Notes: generated by a model not told the origin, from the letters alone. Positions 26,643 through 35,067 are shown, counted from the stretch's first letter. The stretch is 64,000 bases of DNA from Eubacterium sp. 1001713B170207_170306_E7 (GCF_015547515.1 NZ_JADMVE010000004.1:248001-312000), one strand, 5' to 3'. Translations and numbers: made by a program.

Positions 26643-26730
26643 TGTTAGAAAATCGTTAGAAAAACATTCTTTTATACTTGCAACCCTTTAAATATAGCCA
26701 TTTTTCAAGGAGTATGATAGAATTACAAAA
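26643..26730 (+). repeat. attR region with arm-like repeats
   Basis: TGTTAGAAAATC (26643) and CGTTAGAAAAA (26654) match the cluster near attL; the core copy TATGATAGAATTACAAAA is at 26713-26730, 20 bases before ppaC. GGAGTATGATA (26709-26719) is also found at 24791. Confidence 0.6.
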
Positions 26731-26749
26731 AAAGGAGAGAATTTGAAAC

Positions 26750-28372
26750 ATGGCTCAAGCTATTTATGTTTTTGGACATCAAAATCCCGACACGGATTCC
26801 ATCTGCGCTTCGCTTTCCTACGCCTACCTGAAACAGGCCATTGGAAATGAAAACGTGGTGGCATGCCGCCTCGGTAATATCAATAAAGAGACAAAATATG
26901 TACTGGATTATTTTAACGTGGAGCCGCCAAAGCTGATCAAGAGCGTCAAGCCCCAGGTTTCGGATCTTCATTTCAACAATTTTTCAATGGCCACTGAGCA
27001 GGATTCTGTGCTGAAGACCATGAATCAGATTATTTCAAATCCCGGCCGTTCTCTGCCCGTGGTCGACGCTGACAAAAAGCTTCTGGGCATTATCTCCCTG
27101 CCGGACATCATTCAGGCCTACACCGATCCCTATGTCGAGTCCATTCTCAAGGACACCAAGACGCCTTACAAAAATATCATTGAGATTCTGGACGCCCGGA
27201 TCATCGGCGATATTCCCTATGCGTGTGTCACCGGTAATGTCTACACCAACACCGAGCTGGTTGCCGGCCAGAAGCTCAACGCTGAGGACTTTGTCGTCAC
27301 AGCCCTCAATGACGGCTCCCTTGGAAAGGCCTTTGAGACAGGCGCGGAAAATATCATCATCTCCAACACCCCCATCGGCAAATTACCGCCGATTCCTGAA
27401 AGCTACAAGGGACTGGTCTTCCTCTCCAACCACTCTCCCTTTGAGGTTATCCGTCTTTTAACCCAGGTAATCCCCATTACCAACTTTGTAAAGCGCGAGA
27501 ACCTGGAATACTTTGTCACCTATGAAACCATCGACGATGTCAAGGAAAATATGCTGACCTCAAATCATACGCGCTTTCCGGTTGTCTCTGAGGACGGGAT
27601 GGTCCTTGCCTCCATTACCAAAAGTAATCTGCTGGACTACAACCGCAAGCAGGTCATTCTCGTTGATCACAACGAACGCGGGCAGTCCATCCGCGGCGTG
27701 GAGGAAGCCGAAATTATCGAGGTTATCGACCACCATCGCGTGGCTGAAATCCAGACCGCCACACCGCTCTATCTGCGGATTGAACCAGTGGGCTGCACCT
27801 GCACCATTGTGGCCAAGATGTACCATGAGCGGAACATCCCCATTCCGCGCCCCATGGCTGGTGTGATGCTTTCTGCCATTATCTCAGACACGCTGCTGTT
27901 CCACTCCCCTACCTGCACCGAAACCGACCGGAAAATCGCGGAGGAGCTGGCCGATATCGCCGGGGTTGATCTGAAAGCCTATGGCGAAAACATGCTGGTC
28001 GCCGGCAGCAATCTGGCAGATATGTCGCCGAAGGATATCTTATCCGCGGACCGCAAGCGCTTTACCATGGGAGATTACAAGGTTATGGTATCCCAAATTA
28101 ACACGGGGGACTTTAAGGGTATGTTCAAACAGCTCCGGCCTGTATTATCAGAAATGGAAAAGGCGTGTGCCGATGAGGGCTTTGACCTGGCGGTTCTGAT
28201 GGTAACCGATATTATCATGGGGGGAAGTGAGATCCTGGTGGCCGGAAAATCCAGAAAACTGGCTGAAGCTGCCTTTGGAATTGGCGAAAATGACATCAGC
28301 AAATTCTTCCCTGGTGTTTATTCCCGAAAAAAACAGGTGGTTCCGCCGCTCATGAACGCTTCGGCTTTATAA
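26750..28372 (+). CDS. ppaC: Manganese-dependent inorganic pyrophosphatase with CBS and DRTGG domains
   Basis: Family II (DHH) pyrophosphatase that hydrolyses PPi. The N-terminal metal motif GHQNPDTDSICA (residues 9-20), the DHH motif VIDHHRVAEIQ (near 325) and a C-terminal DHHA2 domain are present. Between them are an inserted CBS pair flanking a DRTGG domain (about 75-300); such CBS-pyrophosphatases are regulated by adenine nucleotides and diadenosine polyphosphates. 540 residues is typical. AAAGGAGAG precedes the ATG. The mobile element is inserted immediately upstream, which has replaced the native -35 region of this gene. Confidence 0.95.
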   Translation: MAQAIYVFGHQNPDTDSICASLSYAYLKQAIGNENVVACRLGNINKETKYVLDYFNVEPPKLIKSVKPQVSDLHFNNFSMATEQDSVLKTMNQIISNPGRSLPVVDADKKLLGIISLPDIIQAYTDPYVESILKDTKTPYKNIIEILDARIIGDIPYACVTGNVYTNTELVAGQKLNAEDFVVTALNDGSLGKAFETGAENIIISNTPIGKLPPIPESYKGLVFLSNHSPFEVIRLLTQVIPITNFVKRENLEYFVTYETIDDVKENMLTSNHTRFPVVSEDGMVLASITKSNLLDYNRKQVILVDHNERGQSIRGVEEAEIIEVIDHHRVAEIQTATPLYLRIEPVGCTCTIVAKMYHERNIPIPRPMAGVMLSAIISDTLLFHSPTCTETDRKIAEELADIAGVDLKAYGENMLVAGSNLADMSPKDILSADRKRFTMGDYKVMVSQINTGDFKGMFKQLRPVLSEMEKACADEGFDLAVLMVTDIIMGGSEILVAGKSRKLAEAAFGIGENDISKFFPGVYSRKKQVVPPLMNASAL

Positions 28373-28388
28373 TTTAATAAATCTTAAC

Positions 28389-28427
28389 AAAAGAGAAGGA
28401 GTTTCATTCTTTCTCTTTTCTTTTGTT
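28389..28427 (+). terminator. Terminator after ppaC
   Basis: AAAAGAGAA and TTCTCTTTT enclose a 13-base loop, followed by CTTTTGTTT. Confidence 0.75.
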
Positions 28428-28476
28428 TATATTTACTCTATAATGGTATAAAGAATTAAGATGAAAGGAGACCTGC

Positions 28477-29277
28477 ATGCAACGAATTAAACAAAATATG
28501 ATTTGTATCTTGATTCTCACCTTTGCATGTCTGCTTTTGCTTTCAGGATGCAGTAAAAAGGAACTTGTCAACAACAGCATCACCGGAGAAATTCTCAACT
28601 CTGAAAAATCCGAAGCACTGGTTGACGGTACCTATACCGCCATATCCAAGTATTACGACCCCAGAGGCTACGGCCAGAAAATAACCGCCACTGTGCATAA
28701 GGGCATTATCACAAAGGTTACCTATGAGGAAACCAACGCACAGGGCACAAACCGCTTGTCGGTTCCCGCGCCAAAAGAAGGCTGGACTGAAACAGATTTA
28801 AGCCTCGGCACCATTTACTCAAAGCTTTATACGAGCTTTATCGAAAAACAGAATCCCTCGGTCGATACGGTTACCGGTGCTACTCAGACAACGGAAAACT
28901 TTAAAAGCCTGGCTGCTTCTGTCTTTGCCGACTGCAAAACCGGAGATACCAGCCCGAAGGTGATCAATGATTTTGTCTGGACCTATACAGCCGAAAGCCC
29001 GGCAGAGGACGCCTTGGGTTATAAAGGCAAGCTTTCAATAACCTTTGATGATGATACTATCACTCAGGTTGTTTATGATGAATACAAAGACAATAATCTT
29101 AAATCATCCAATGTGCTGATGAAGCAGTTTTTCGCAGCGCTGACAAAGGAAACCATGCAGAAGCAAACCCTGGCGCCAGTGACTGTCGACCCGGTTAACA
29201 ATCCTCTGGAAGCCACTAAATACAATGAGTTGCTTCAGATTATTGCTAATCAGAGAGCCCCCTTTGGAACGGTATAA
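28477..29277 (+). CDS. Lipoprotein with FMN-binding-type domain
   Basis: 266 residues. Lipoprotein signal with lipobox LLSGC (Cys about 25). Residues about 48-150 form an FMN-binding domain: DGTYTAISKYYDPRGYGQK, then VDTVTGATQTTENF, where DxxTGAT is the motif that receives covalent FMN through ApbE. Residues about 167-215 repeat the opening of that domain (VWTYTAES..., GYKGKLSITF...) but lack the TGAT motif. Comparable lipoproteins (PplA type) shuttle electrons outside the cell. AAAGGAG precedes the ATG. It is a single-gene unit. Confidence 0.8.
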   Translation: MQRIKQNMICILILTFACLLLLSGCSKKELVNNSITGEILNSEKSEALVDGTYTAISKYYDPRGYGQKITATVHKGIITKVTYEETNAQGTNRLSVPAPKEGWTETDLSLGTIYSKLYTSFIEKQNPSVDTVTGATQTTENFKSLAASVFADCKTGDTSPKVINDFVWTYTAESPAEDALGYKGKLSITFDDDTITQVVYDEYKDNNLKSSNVLMKQFFAALTKETMQKQTLAPVTVDPVNNPLEATKYNELLQIIANQRAPFGTV

Positions 29278-29326
29278 AAAAGAATAGATGTAAAATCTCA
29301 ATGGTTTGGCATAATTCCTTTTTGAC

Positions 29327-29355
29327 TTGACAAAAATGCAACAAACATATATACT
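29327..29355 (+). promoter_or_regulatory. Promoter of the Xre gene
   Basis: TTGACA (29327-29332), 17 bases, TATACT (29350-29355). Confidence 0.8.
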
Positions 29356-29417
29356 TGAATAAACTGGTTATGATCACTGCGTCAAAAACTAACATATTTA
29401 TTAGAGAAGGTGGAAAA

Positions 29418-29789
29418 ATGGAGAATAATACATTTGGTTCACGTCTTAAAGCTTTAAGACTGTCTAAAAATCTGACTCAGGAAAAATTCGCAAACATTTT
29501 TTATCTTAACAAAAGTTCAATTTCTAAATATGAAAAAGATAAAAATTTGCCCGAAAATCAATTATTAATTAAAATCGCTGACTTTTTTGATGTATCTGTT
29601 GATTATTTATTATGTAGAACATCCCAGCAGAAATTATTGCCAAGTAATCCAAAACCAATGAGTGGTGAAGAATTTTTAAGCTCTTATGTTTTCTCTGAAG
29701 AAGAAACCGAAGCTTTCGCAGCTTATTTTTCGTTCCCAGACGACTTGAAAAAAGAAGTTTTAGACTATATTCGTTTTAAACAACAATAA
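29418..29789 (+). CDS. Xre-family HTH regulator
   Basis: 123 residues. The N-terminal HTH (RLKALRLSKNLTQEKFANIF, LNKSSISKYEKDKNLPE) is followed by SVDYLLC and a C-terminal acidic helical part. ATG at 29418 has GAAGGTGG upstream; a longer form would begin inside the leader. AT-rich codon use resembles the mobile element rather than the flanking chromosome, but it lies outside the att sites. Its target is unknown; the palindrome at 30016 is a nearby candidate. Confidence 0.85.
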   Translation: MENNTFGSRLKALRLSKNLTQEKFANIFYLNKSSISKYEKDKNLPENQLLIKIADFFDVSVDYLLCRTSQQKLLPSNPKPMSGEEFLSSYVFSEEETEAFAAYFSFPDDLKKEVLDYIRFKQQ

Positions 29790-29842
29790 TTCATAGCTTG
29801 GGAACCTCTCACTTTCCAGGTCATCAGTAAAAGGCCCATAAA

Positions 29843-29883
29843 AAATCCGCTGCCAAGGCAAGGCAGCGGGTTTATTTTTTTAT
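29843..29883. terminator. Terminator after the Xre gene
   Basis: CCGCTGCC-AAGGCAA-GGCAGCGG with A5 before and TTTATTTTTTT after; works in both directions between this gene and the small gene at 29896. Confidence 0.88.
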
Positions 29884-29895
29884 TAAACGATCAAT

Positions 29896-29967
29896 TTATA
29901 CCAGTAACGAAATAAATATGCCTAAGAAGCTAATCATTCCGATACCCAACAATTTGTCATATTTCAT
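29896..29967 (-). CDS. 23-residue membrane peptide
   Basis: ATG at 29967 gives MKYDKLLGIGMISFLGIFIS then LLV and TAA. One membrane helix with a short charged head. AGGTGA lies 6 bases upstream, a TATAAT promoter element is at about 30008-30013 on the minus strand, and the terminator at 29843 follows, so it has all parts of a gene. No family recognised; small toxin, or regulator of a membrane complex, are possibilities. Confidence 0.5.
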   Translation of the reverse strand: MKYDKLLGIGMISFLGIFISLLV

Positions 29968-30005
29968 TACGGTCACCTGTCTTTCACTGTTTTTTAACTT
30001 ACTGT

Positions 30006-30027
30006 TATTATACCCGATACATGTATC
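30006..30027 (-). promoter_or_regulatory. Promoter with 12-bp palindromic operator
   Basis: GATACATGTATC (30016-30027) is a perfect palindrome placed immediately upstream of TATAAT on the minus strand, within the -35/-10 spacer of the 23-residue peptide gene. A repressor site is likely; the binding protein is unknown. Confidence 0.5.
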
Positions 30028-30125
30028 AAGCCTACAACCATAAAGCTAAAATTTTTATGAATTAAGTAAACATAATGAAATCGCTTGTATCATTTTAATC
30101 GCGAATTGTTACAATCTTTACAAAT

Positions 30126-32501
30126 CTACTTTTCAAAGATTCCCTGGGCAATATTGACGCCGGCTTTTGCATCCTTACCGTAATAGTCTGCGCCGATATC
30201 TGCCGCGTACTCAGCGTTAAGCACCGCGCCGCCGACCATCACTGCCGTTTCTGGACACCGCTCATGGAGCTGGCTTACTGTTTCTGCCATGTTCTTGACC
30301 GTTGTTGTCATCAGCGCGCTCAGCCCGACCAGAAGGATGTTTTCCTTTTGGACTGTCTCGATAATCTTCTCAGTCCCAACATCCTTGCCCAGATCCAGTA
30401 TCTCATAGCCGTAATTTTCCAGTATAACCTTCAGAATATTTTTTCCGATGTCGTGGACATCTCCTGAGACAGTCGCCAGTACAATCCGCCCCTTTATGAT
30501 CTGCTCCTCGGCGCTGAGATGCTGCTTGATGATCTCAAAAGATTTCTGAACCGCCTCTGCGGCAAAGATAAGGTTTGGCAGAAAGGCTTCTCCTGTCTCA
30601 AACGCTTCCCCCACAATATCCAGTCCAGGGATCAGATAGTCATTGACAACGGCCATTGGCTCCTGGGTTTTCAGAAGTGCTTCCGTCGCAGCCGCCGCTT
30701 CATCCTTCATTCCCTCGACCACCATTGTTTTAAGATCCGGCAGTGCGCCCCCTTTTTTCTCAGGCGCCGGGGCTGACTCCCGGGTTTTATATTTTGTGAC
30801 ATATTCGATACAGCTCTTGTCATGGCTCCACAGCCCTCTGAAGGCGGCTACTGCGTCCATCATTCCCTGATCCGAGGGATTCATGATCGGGGTGTTCAGT
30901 CCTGCGGTAAGGGCCATGGTCAGAAAGGTCCGGTTCATGAGCTCACGGTTTGGCAGGCCAAAGGAAATATTACTGACGCCAAGCACTGTTGGCACCTGCA
31001 ACCCGGTACGGATCAGCTCCAAGGCTTTGATGGTTTCCCTCACCTGCTCCTGCTGGGCCGAAGCTGTCAAAACCAGACAGTCAAGCAGCATGTTCTTTTT
31101 GGGAACGCCCATAGACTCCGCCCTTTGAATGATTCGCTGTCCGATGGCCAGGCGTTCCCCGGCTTTTTCGGGAATGCCCTTCTCATCCATGGTCAGGCCA
31201 AGAACACAGGCTCCGTATTTTCTGGCAATGGGCAGTATCCGCTCCATTGAGCCCTGCTCACCATTTACAGAGTTAATAATCGGCTTTCCGTTATACTGGC
31301 GCAGCACTGCCTCGATAACCTCCGGGTCTGAGGAATCAATCTGCAGCGGCAGGTCAACCAGGTTGCTGACAGCCTCGACCGCTTTCAACATCATTTCCTT
31401 TTCATCAATGTCCGGCAGTCCCAGATTAATGTCAAGAACATGAGCGCCCTCTTTTTTCTGCTCAAGCGCCAGTTTTTTTACCAGAGAGAGCTCTCCGCGG
31501 CGGAGCTCCTCCTTTAAGGCCGCATTGGTGGTCGGATTAATGCTCTCTCCGATTATGCGGATATCCTGCCCCAGCGCCACTGTCCTTGTTCCAGTCGCCA
31601 CAAGGGTCATGCTCTGCTCCGGCGACAGGGTCTGACGGTCTGGAAGCGGCAGCGCTGCTGTTGCCGCGATGGTCTTTTGAATGTATTCCGGCGTTGTTCC
31701 GCAGCAGCCGCCCAGCACTGCCGCGCCTTTTCGCGCGATTTCCGCCATATACGCGGCGAATTCATCCGCTGTTATATCATAGAAGGTATTTCCGTTTAAC
31801 ACCCACGGAAGGCCCGCATTGGGCTGAACAACCACAGGCACCGACGCGTATTTCAGCAGAGTCTCGATTACCGGCATCATTTTATCCGGGCCGGTCGAGC
31901 AGTTAATACCGATGGCATCTGCGCCCAGAGCTTCGAGAATGGTGACAACGGTCAGGGGATCGGAGCCTGTCAGGGTGCGCCCGTTTTCCTCAAAGGTCAT
32001 TGAGGCGATTACCGGCAGGTCACTGTGTTCTCTGGCGGCCAGAAGCGCTGCCTTCATTTCATAGATATCGGTCACGGTTTCGATCAGCAGGACATCTGCC
32101 CCTGCCGCTGCCCCGATGTCTACCATCTCCGAAAAATAACCATAGGCTTCGTCAAAGCTGATTTCTCCGAGGGAACCGATCAAAGCGCCCAGAGGCCCGA
32201 TATCCAGGGCCACATAGCCTGGATTCAGCTCCCTTGCCAGCTCCACCGCAGCTGTAATAATTTCTCTCTGGTCGTACCCGGTTCCCTTCAGCTTATAGCC
32301 GTTCGCACCAAAGGTACAGGTGGTGATAATGTCTGATCCGGCTTCGATATAAGCTCTGTAAATGTCCTGAATGATCTCAGGGCGTGTCAGTGTCAGGGCC
32401 TCGGGCACAGGACCGATATTTTCAAGCTTTGCCTGAAGCAGGCTGCCCATGGCGCCGTCAAGATAAAGTCTTTTTATTGTTAATGCTTCTGTAAATTTCA
32501 T
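30126..32501 (-). CDS. metH: Cobalamin-dependent methionine synthase without activation domain
   Basis: 791 residues. Domains in order: homocysteine methyltransferase (1-310; YLDGAMGSLLQ, zinc Cys pair in GGCCGTTPE), pterin/methyltetrahydrofolate-binding (about 325-590; IIGESINPTTN, DINLGLPDID), B12 cap (about 610-690) and B12-binding domain with the DxHxxG motif in GDVHDIGKN (about 705). It lacks the C-terminal SAM-dependent activation domain of E. coli MetH; a separate activation-domain protein is at 60998. Start 32501 follows GTGAGG. Last gene of the SAM-riboswitch operon. Confidence 0.93.
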   Translation of the reverse strand: MKFTEALTIKRLYLDGAMGSLLQAKLENIGPVPEALTLTRPEIIQDIYRAYIEAGSDIITTCTFGANGYKLKGTGYDQREIITAAVELARELNPGYVALDIGPLGALIGSLGEISFDEAYGYFSEMVDIGAAAGADVLLIETVTDIYEMKAALLAAREHSDLPVIASMTFEENGRTLTGSDPLTVVTILEALGADAIGINCSTGPDKMMPVIETLLKYASVPVVVQPNAGLPWVLNGNTFYDITADEFAAYMAEIARKGAAVLGGCCGTTPEYIQKTIAATAALPLPDRQTLSPEQSMTLVATGTRTVALGQDIRIIGESINPTTNAALKEELRRGELSLVKKLALEQKKEGAHVLDINLGLPDIDEKEMMLKAVEAVSNLVDLPLQIDSSDPEVIEAVLRQYNGKPIINSVNGEQGSMERILPIARKYGACVLGLTMDEKGIPEKAGERLAIGQRIIQRAESMGVPKKNMLLDCLVLTASAQQEQVRETIKALELIRTGLQVPTVLGVSNISFGLPNRELMNRTFLTMALTAGLNTPIMNPSDQGMMDAVAAFRGLWSHDKSCIEYVTKYKTRESAPAPEKKGGALPDLKTMVVEGMKDEAAAATEALLKTQEPMAVVNDYLIPGLDIVGEAFETGEAFLPNLIFAAEAVQKSFEIIKQHLSAEEQIIKGRIVLATVSGDVHDIGKNILKVILENYGYEILDLGKDVGTEKIIETVQKENILLVGLSALMTTTVKNMAETVSQLHERCPETAVMVGGAVLNAEYAADIGADYYGKDAKAGVNIAQGIFEK

Positions 32502-32511
32502 AGTCCTCACT

Positions 32512-33225
32512 TTAGTCCAATTCAATTTCTCCCCATGCGCCCATCCGGTTATCGACAATGATCAGCACGCCCCTGATACCGCCGACGCCTTTAATCCAGT
32601 CGATGGCGCCGGCGATATCTTCATGGGTTTTTACCCGGTTTCCCAGAGCCGTAGCCGCGGCATCTGCCAGATAGACATCCTGGCTGATAACGGTGGCCGC
32701 GTCAGCCTTTCCAAAGCTGAACGAATGCCCGATGGTGCCAGAGGAAGTACAGATTCCCAGAGGATGGGATGCCGGCTGCAGCCTTAAGGCCAGATCTTTG
32801 AAGGCAGAACGGCCCGCATCAATGGCGACCCGCCGGACCTTATCGGTTTTTATAAATAAGTCACCGCCATTTTCGACGATGACTTCTCTGCTCTGTTTTA
32901 ACAGCTTCGCTCCAACACTTGCTGAGACCGCTCCCGCCACCGCGGCCATAGGGCCGACGCCCACGGCTGCTGACGCTGTTTTCATCCGTTTTATCATGGC
33001 TGGGTCATGCGGTAAAACCGGCACCGGCTCAAGCGATGTTAGAAATTCAGGGTTCTTCTTGCCATAATCCTCCAGTATTTTCCGGGTTTCGTGCACCTGA
33101 CGCCGCATCGAATCGGTCTGATCTGTTTCCGACGCAATCAGAAGATCGGTCTCATATTCCACAACGCGGTAATAGACCAGGCCGTCAGCCTGCATTTTAT
33201 CCCGGTAAACACGTTTTTCGTACAT
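32512..33225 (-). CDS. UPF0280 family protein (COG2122), homocysteine pathway associated
   Basis: 237 residues, ApbE-like fold family found beside COG1900 and NIL-ferredoxin genes in anaerobes and methanogens. Visible conserved stretches: AAVAGAVSASVGAKLL, VENGGDLFIKT (about 118-128), GICTSSGTIGHSFSFG (about 157-172) and ADAAATALGN. Genetic work in Methanosarcina links this family to sulfur transfer in cysteine/homocysteine formation; the biochemical role is not settled. It lies 4 bases downstream of the ferredoxin gene and 10 bases before metH. Confidence 0.87.
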   Translation of the reverse strand: MYEKRVYRDKMQADGLVYYRVVEYETDLLIASETDQTDSMRRQVHETRKILEDYGKKNPEFLTSLEPVPVLPHDPAMIKRMKTASAAVGVGPMAAVAGAVSASVGAKLLKQSREVIVENGGDLFIKTDKVRRVAIDAGRSAFKDLALRLQPASHPLGICTSSGTIGHSFSFGKADAATVISQDVYLADAAATALGNRVKTHEDIAGAIDWIKGVGGIRGVLIIVDNRMGAWGEIELD

Positions 33226-33229
33226 GGTC

Positions 33230-33631
33230 TCAGATAAGGGTATGGATCGCGCGGACCGGGCAGGCTTTTATACAAAGCGCACACTCCAGGCATTTTTCCG
33301 GATGGTAGGCCAGTACCCAGTTTTCATCCATTTCCAAAGCGCCTACCACACAGGCGGCCGTACAGGCGCCGCAGTCCACACAGCGGTCCTTATCCACCTC
33401 AATGACGGAAAGAACATCCTTGACGTCCACGCCGCTTTTCTTGATAAAGCTGATTCCCTTCTCGATGTTATCCTCTGAGCCAGAAACCTCAAAAAGCAGG
33501 GTGCCGTTCACATCGTCATCGACAAAGGCCTTTAAAATGTTCAGCTGTAAGTCATAATCCCGGATCAGCTGGCTCGCGATTGGTTTTCCAGTCGCCTCTT
33601 TCGGGAAATTCAGCACAATTTTCTTAACCAT
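33230..33631 (-). CDS. NIL-domain 2x[4Fe-4S] ferredoxin
   Basis: 133 residues: NIL domain (1-75, IVLNFPKEATGKPIASQLIR) followed by two clusters, CVDCGACTAAC and CLECALCIKAC. This architecture pairs with COG1900 proteins and is needed for homocysteine formation from aspartate semialdehyde in anaerobes. Its ATG overlaps the stop of the COG1900 gene, indicating coupled translation. Confidence 0.92.
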   Translation of the reverse strand: MVKKIVLNFPKEATGKPIASQLIRDYDLQLNILKAFVDDDVNGTLLFEVSGSEDNIEKGISFIKKSGVDVKDVLSVIEVDKDRCVDCGACTAACVVGALEMDENWVLAYHPEKCLECALCIKACPVRAIHTLI

Positions 33632-34791
33632 TATTTGTTACCCCCTTCTTTGATCTTCAGGCTGTTGAGCGTATTGTCGACAGGGAATTTCATGACTGGC
33701 TCCTGAAGGAAAAACTCGCCCTTTTTAATCCAGCCTGTCAGCTCATCGGCGATCTCTCTTGCCCTTGTAAGGCTGGAGAGCGGCGAGGTCCGGATCTTTC
33801 TCCCTTCGATCTCGACAGAACCGCTGCGCAGCTCTGCATAGCTGACTTTTTTAATCACCGCCCGGTCCTTATCGCTGTAATCTATAATGTTTGTATGAAG
33901 CTCTGCGTCTGTTACCGACACAAATTTCATCATCTCTTCATCTAAAACAGGAATCGGAATCCCGATTCCCACAAACATGGAAACCCCGTAGCGTTCAAAG
34001 ACAGCGGGCTGAATGTACTTCGTGCTCATTTCACGCATTTCACCCATAACTGCCAGTGTTCCTGCTCCGCCCAGCGGATAGCCCTTTTCGTCTCTCGCGC
34101 AGCCGGAATTAAACTGAGTCCCCATCCAGGAGACATAGCCCTGAGTTCCAGCCAGGAAAATGCGCGTGCCCATGCCAATGGTCTTGTACAGCGGATCGTT
34201 CAGCAGCGGGCTAAGGGCGCCGGCAGTGCTGTAGGTGATGTTACCCATATTGGGGTGCAGAATTCCCATATACGTGTAGATACGCTTTTTTGAGGTGTTG
34301 ATGGCCGCATTATAGTTCTGATAACAGTTTCTGGGGTTATACAGGTAGGCTTCGTTCATATCCTTCAGCCCGACCCAGGTGTCGATTTCTTTTCTCGGAT
34401 AACAGTCTGTTCCCGGCGAGGTGGCGTGGAGACGCACTTCCTTTCCGTCGATCAGATCACAGATAACGTGCGCGCCGCCGTATTCCGCGCCTTTATCTGA
34501 GGACGGCTGTGTCGCTCCGATATAGGTATCGACTGCGGCCAGTCCGCCGTAGGCTTCGACATTGTTCAGCTCGATTTCTGCCATGCGGATCGGTGGATCG
34601 GCGTGACCAAAATTTAAAAAGGCACCGGACGAACACATTGGTCCAAAGGTAGCCGTTGTGACAACATCGACATATTCTGCTGCTTCCTTTGTTCCGCGTT
34701 CCTTAACAATATCAATAACTTCTTCGGCTGTGACAATGACGGCCTCGCCTCTGGCGATTTTCTCATTAATTTCCTGATAGGTTTTTGCCAT
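33631..34791 (-). CDS. Homocysteine biosynthesis protein, COG1900 (DUF39)
   Basis: 386 residues of the family that makes homocysteine from aspartate semialdehyde and a sulfide donor in methanogens and anaerobic bacteria. Conserved features visible: TTATFGPMCSSGAFLNFGH (near 44-62; Cys likely important), HATSPGTDCYPRKE (near 133-146) and GTQFNSGCARDEKGYPLGGAG. The start at 34791 follows AAGGAG; an extension would run into the riboswitch terminator. First gene of a four-gene operon (COG1900, NIL-ferredoxin, UPF0280, metH) under a SAM-I riboswitch. Confidence 0.93.
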   Translation of the reverse strand: MAKTYQEINEKIARGEAVIVTAEEVIDIVKERGTKEAAEYVDVVTTATFGPMCSSGAFLNFGHADPPIRMAEIELNNVEAYGGLAAVDTYIGATQPSSDKGAEYGGAHVICDLIDGKEVRLHATSPGTDCYPRKEIDTWVGLKDMNEAYLYNPRNCYQNYNAAINTSKKRIYTYMGILHPNMGNITYSTAGALSPLLNDPLYKTIGMGTRIFLAGTQGYVSWMGTQFNSGCARDEKGYPLGGAGTLAVMGEMREMSTKYIQPAVFERYGVSMFVGIGIPIPVLDEEMMKFVSVTDAELHTNIIDYSDKDRAVIKKVSYAELRSGSVEIEGRKIRTSPLSSLTRAREIADELTGWIKKGEFFLQEPVMKFPVDNTLNSLKIKEGGNK

Positions 34792-34812
34792 GTTTACTCC
34801 TTCTCTTTCTAT

Positions 34813-34957
34813 AAAAAAACTCATTTTCACCAAATGAAAATGAGTCTGCTTTAGATTATCTTTCATTTCATGAAAAGAAATGCTGGATTTGGCACCACAC
34901 TTACGCAGGTTGCCGGGCTTCATGGGGCCAGTTCCCTCTACCACTCTTGATAATTCG
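34813..34957 (-). ncRNA. SAM-I riboswitch (S-box) with intrinsic terminator
   Basis: On the minus strand TTATCAAGAG opens the aptamer, followed by GAGGGAACTGGCCCCATGA and AGCCCGGCAACCTG, and GGTGCCAAATCC, the S-box core sequences. The expression platform is an 11-bp terminator, ACTCATTTTCA and its complement (34819-34845), followed by a T run, ahead of the COG1900 start. High SAM should stop transcription of the methionine operon. Confidence 0.95.
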
Positions 34958-34982
34958 ATTATTCAGTTGTACGCTGTATACT

Positions 34983-35011
34983 AGTATAGCAAAAAACAAA
35001 TTTAATTGCAA
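34983..35011 (-). promoter_or_regulatory. Promoter of the SAM-riboswitch operon
   Basis: TTGCAA (35006-35011), 17 bases, TATACT (34983-34988), about 25 bases before the aptamer. Confidence 0.8.
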
Positions 35012-35067
35012 TCGTGATTTACAATTCATTTCGGGTATTTTTGATCGCAGCGGCCGCCCGCTGGAAA

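Larger units (their letters stand above)
17598..26730. mobile_element. Integrated low-GC mobile element, about 9.1 kb
   Basis: Bounded by an 18-bp imperfect direct repeat (17598-17615 and 26713-26730). Base composition changes sharply to AT-rich inside, and codon use shifts to A/T-ending codons. Contents: Xre regulators at 17932 and 23155, small membrane protein, lipoprotein, type I toxin-like locus, serine resolvase, broken helicase-like gene, structured non-coding segment, two hypothetical proteins, excisionase-like protein and a tyrosine integrase at the right end. No relaxase, capsid or packaging genes are visible, so it is not evidently conjugative or a phage. Both the integrase and the helicase-like frames are interrupted, which suggests decay unless frameshifting occurs. 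Confidence 0.8.

Noticed and set aside
17598..26730. Element as a conjugative element or prophage
   Set aside because: No relaxase, coupling protein, type IV secretion, terminase, capsid or lysis genes are present.
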